Below the pieces are notes generated by a model. That model did no database searches, was not told the origin of the DNA, and was given only the letters and a program-made list of their open reading frames with translations. A stretch of 6,354 nt of DNA from a bacterium UBP3_UBA1247. GTDB taxonomy: Bacteria > UBA3054. The DNA is taken from contig DBWD01000059.1 of NCBI GenBank assembly GCA_002308555.1, forward strand, positions 3,607-9,960, read 5' to 3'. The position numbers and the translations under genes were made by a program. Below are positions 5,750 to 6,354 of this stretch, in pieces (positions within the stretch are counted from its first letter, which is position 1; each line of letters begins with the position of its first letter).

Positions 5750-6354
5750 ATGCTCGTTTACGATTTTGAGAAACCCATAGTCGAGCTGGAGAAGCGCATC
5801 GAGGAACTCAAGCGCTACTCCGCCGAGGTGAAGGTGGACGCTTCCGCGGAAATAGAAAGCCTCATAAAAAAGCGCGAGGCTCTCTGCGCGGAGGTCTATT
5901 CCAACCTGACGCCCTACGAGATCGTCCAGATCGCCAGGCATCCCCAGCGCCCCTACACGCTGGACTACGTTTCCCTGGCCTGCGAGGATTTCCAGGAGCT
6001 CCACGGCGACAGGCGTTTCTCCGACGACTGCGCCATGGTGGGCGGCTTCGCCACCATGGGCGGCCGCAAGATAATGATAATAGGCCACCAGAAGGGGCGC
6101 TCCGCCAAGGAAAACATCCAGCGCAACTTCGGCATGGCCCATCCGGAAGGCTACAGGAAAGCCATGCGCCTCATGCAAATGGCCGACCGCTTCGGCCTTC
6201 CCGTCGTCACCCTGATCGACACGGGCGGCGCGGATCCCGGCATCGGCGCCGAGGAGCGCGGGCAGGCGGAAGCCATCGCCGTGAACCTTAGGGACATGAT
6301 GGAGCTCAGCGTTCCCGTGGTCTCCGTGGTCATCGGCGAAGGCGGCAGCGGCGG
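5750..6354 (+). CDS. accA: Acetyl-CoA carboxylase carboxyltransferase subunit alpha, 3' truncated by window
   Basis: With AccD, this cytoplasmic subunit transfers the carboxyl group from carboxybiotin on AccB to acetyl-CoA, giving malonyl-CoA for fatty acid synthesis. The frame is open from the ATG at 5750 to the window end: 201 complete codons of a protein usually a little over 300 residues. Family landmarks are an N-terminal charged helix ([16 protein letters not shown]), PYTLDYV (68-74), the FQELHGDR block (81-88), GHQKGR (112-117), [17 protein letters not shown] (126-142), [14 protein letters not shown] (164-177) and GEGGSG (196-201), the glycine-rich stretch near the biotin site. The normally conserved DTPGAYPG reads DTGGADPG at 157-164. 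AGGAAAG at 5742-5748 is a ribosome binding site, 9 bases past the transpeptidase stop. Identity as accA is secure, though activity cannot be judged from a partial gene. Confidence 0.96.
   Translation, partial: MLVYDFEKPIVELEKRIEELKRYSAEVKVDASAEIESLIKKREALCAEVYSNLTPYEIVQIARHPQRPYTLDYVSLACEDFQELHGDRRFSDDCAMVGGFATMGGRKIMIIGHQKGRSAKENIQRNFGMAHPEGYRKAMRLMQMADRFGLPVVTLIDTGGADPGIGAEERGQAEAIAVNLRDMMELSVPVVSVVIGEGGSG

Noticed and set aside
3143..6178. A 1011-codon open frame on the - strand running across secreted protein B, the transpeptidase and part of accA
   Set aside because: It lies antisense to three genes with clear signals or family motifs. Its translation is dominated by Gly, Val, Leu, Ala and Asp and lacks recognisable motifs. 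Codon bias on the + strand (few TTA, CTA and TCA triplets in that register) explains the open frame.

Overview
This window is a stretch of high-GC bacterial chromosome (GC-rich by eye, with strong C/G preference at third codon positions) holding six genes, all on the + strand and closely packed. In order they are: the 3' end of pnp (PNPase), a complete dut (dUTPase), two adjacent secreted proteins of unknown function that are paralogs of each other, a LysM/YkuD L,D-transpeptidase, and the 5' two thirds of accA (acetyl-CoA carboxylase carboxyltransferase alpha). There are no RNA genes, CRISPR arrays, transposases or attachment sites that I can support, and no gene-free gap longer than about 60 bases.

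Organism: a diderm bacterium is likely, from the secreted proteins with Sec signals and a membrane-attached L,D-transpeptidase. Start regions carry Shine-Dalgarno-like sequences for most genes. The mix of Lys/Asp- and Ala/Glu-rich secreted proteins and the diverged peptidase-like folds would fit the Verrucomicrobiota/Lentisphaerota/Planctomycetota group, but this is a low-confidence inference from style, not from a marker gene comparison.

Layout: 1-882 PNPase C-terminus (end of the second RNase PH domain, KH, S1, Arg/Gly-rich tail); 887-1351 dUTPase, 4 bases after pnp; 1352-1409 AT-rich spacer with a weak possible promoter; 1410-2942 secreted protein A with an Ala/Glu/Pro repeat tail; 2990-4621 secreted protein B, a diverged paralog of A with an acidic N-terminus and a Lys/Asp block; 4643-5740 L,D-transpeptidase with an N-terminal membrane segment, TPR-like helices and LysM; 5750-6354 accA, cut by the window end.

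How they work together: pnp (RNA decay), dut (dUTP removal) and accA (malonyl-CoA for lipid synthesis) are housekeeping genes. The three genes between them are all exported or membrane-anchored, and the transpeptidase acts on peptidoglycan, so this middle block looks like a cell-envelope module inserted among housekeeping genes. The most interesting point is the pair A/B. Both keep sequence landmarks reminiscent of gluzincin (peptidase MA / DUF1570-like) proteins, but neither has an HExxH motif or the downstream zinc-binding Glu. They therefore look like non-catalytic, peptidase-derived envelope proteins. That assignment is inference and needs a profile or structure comparison.
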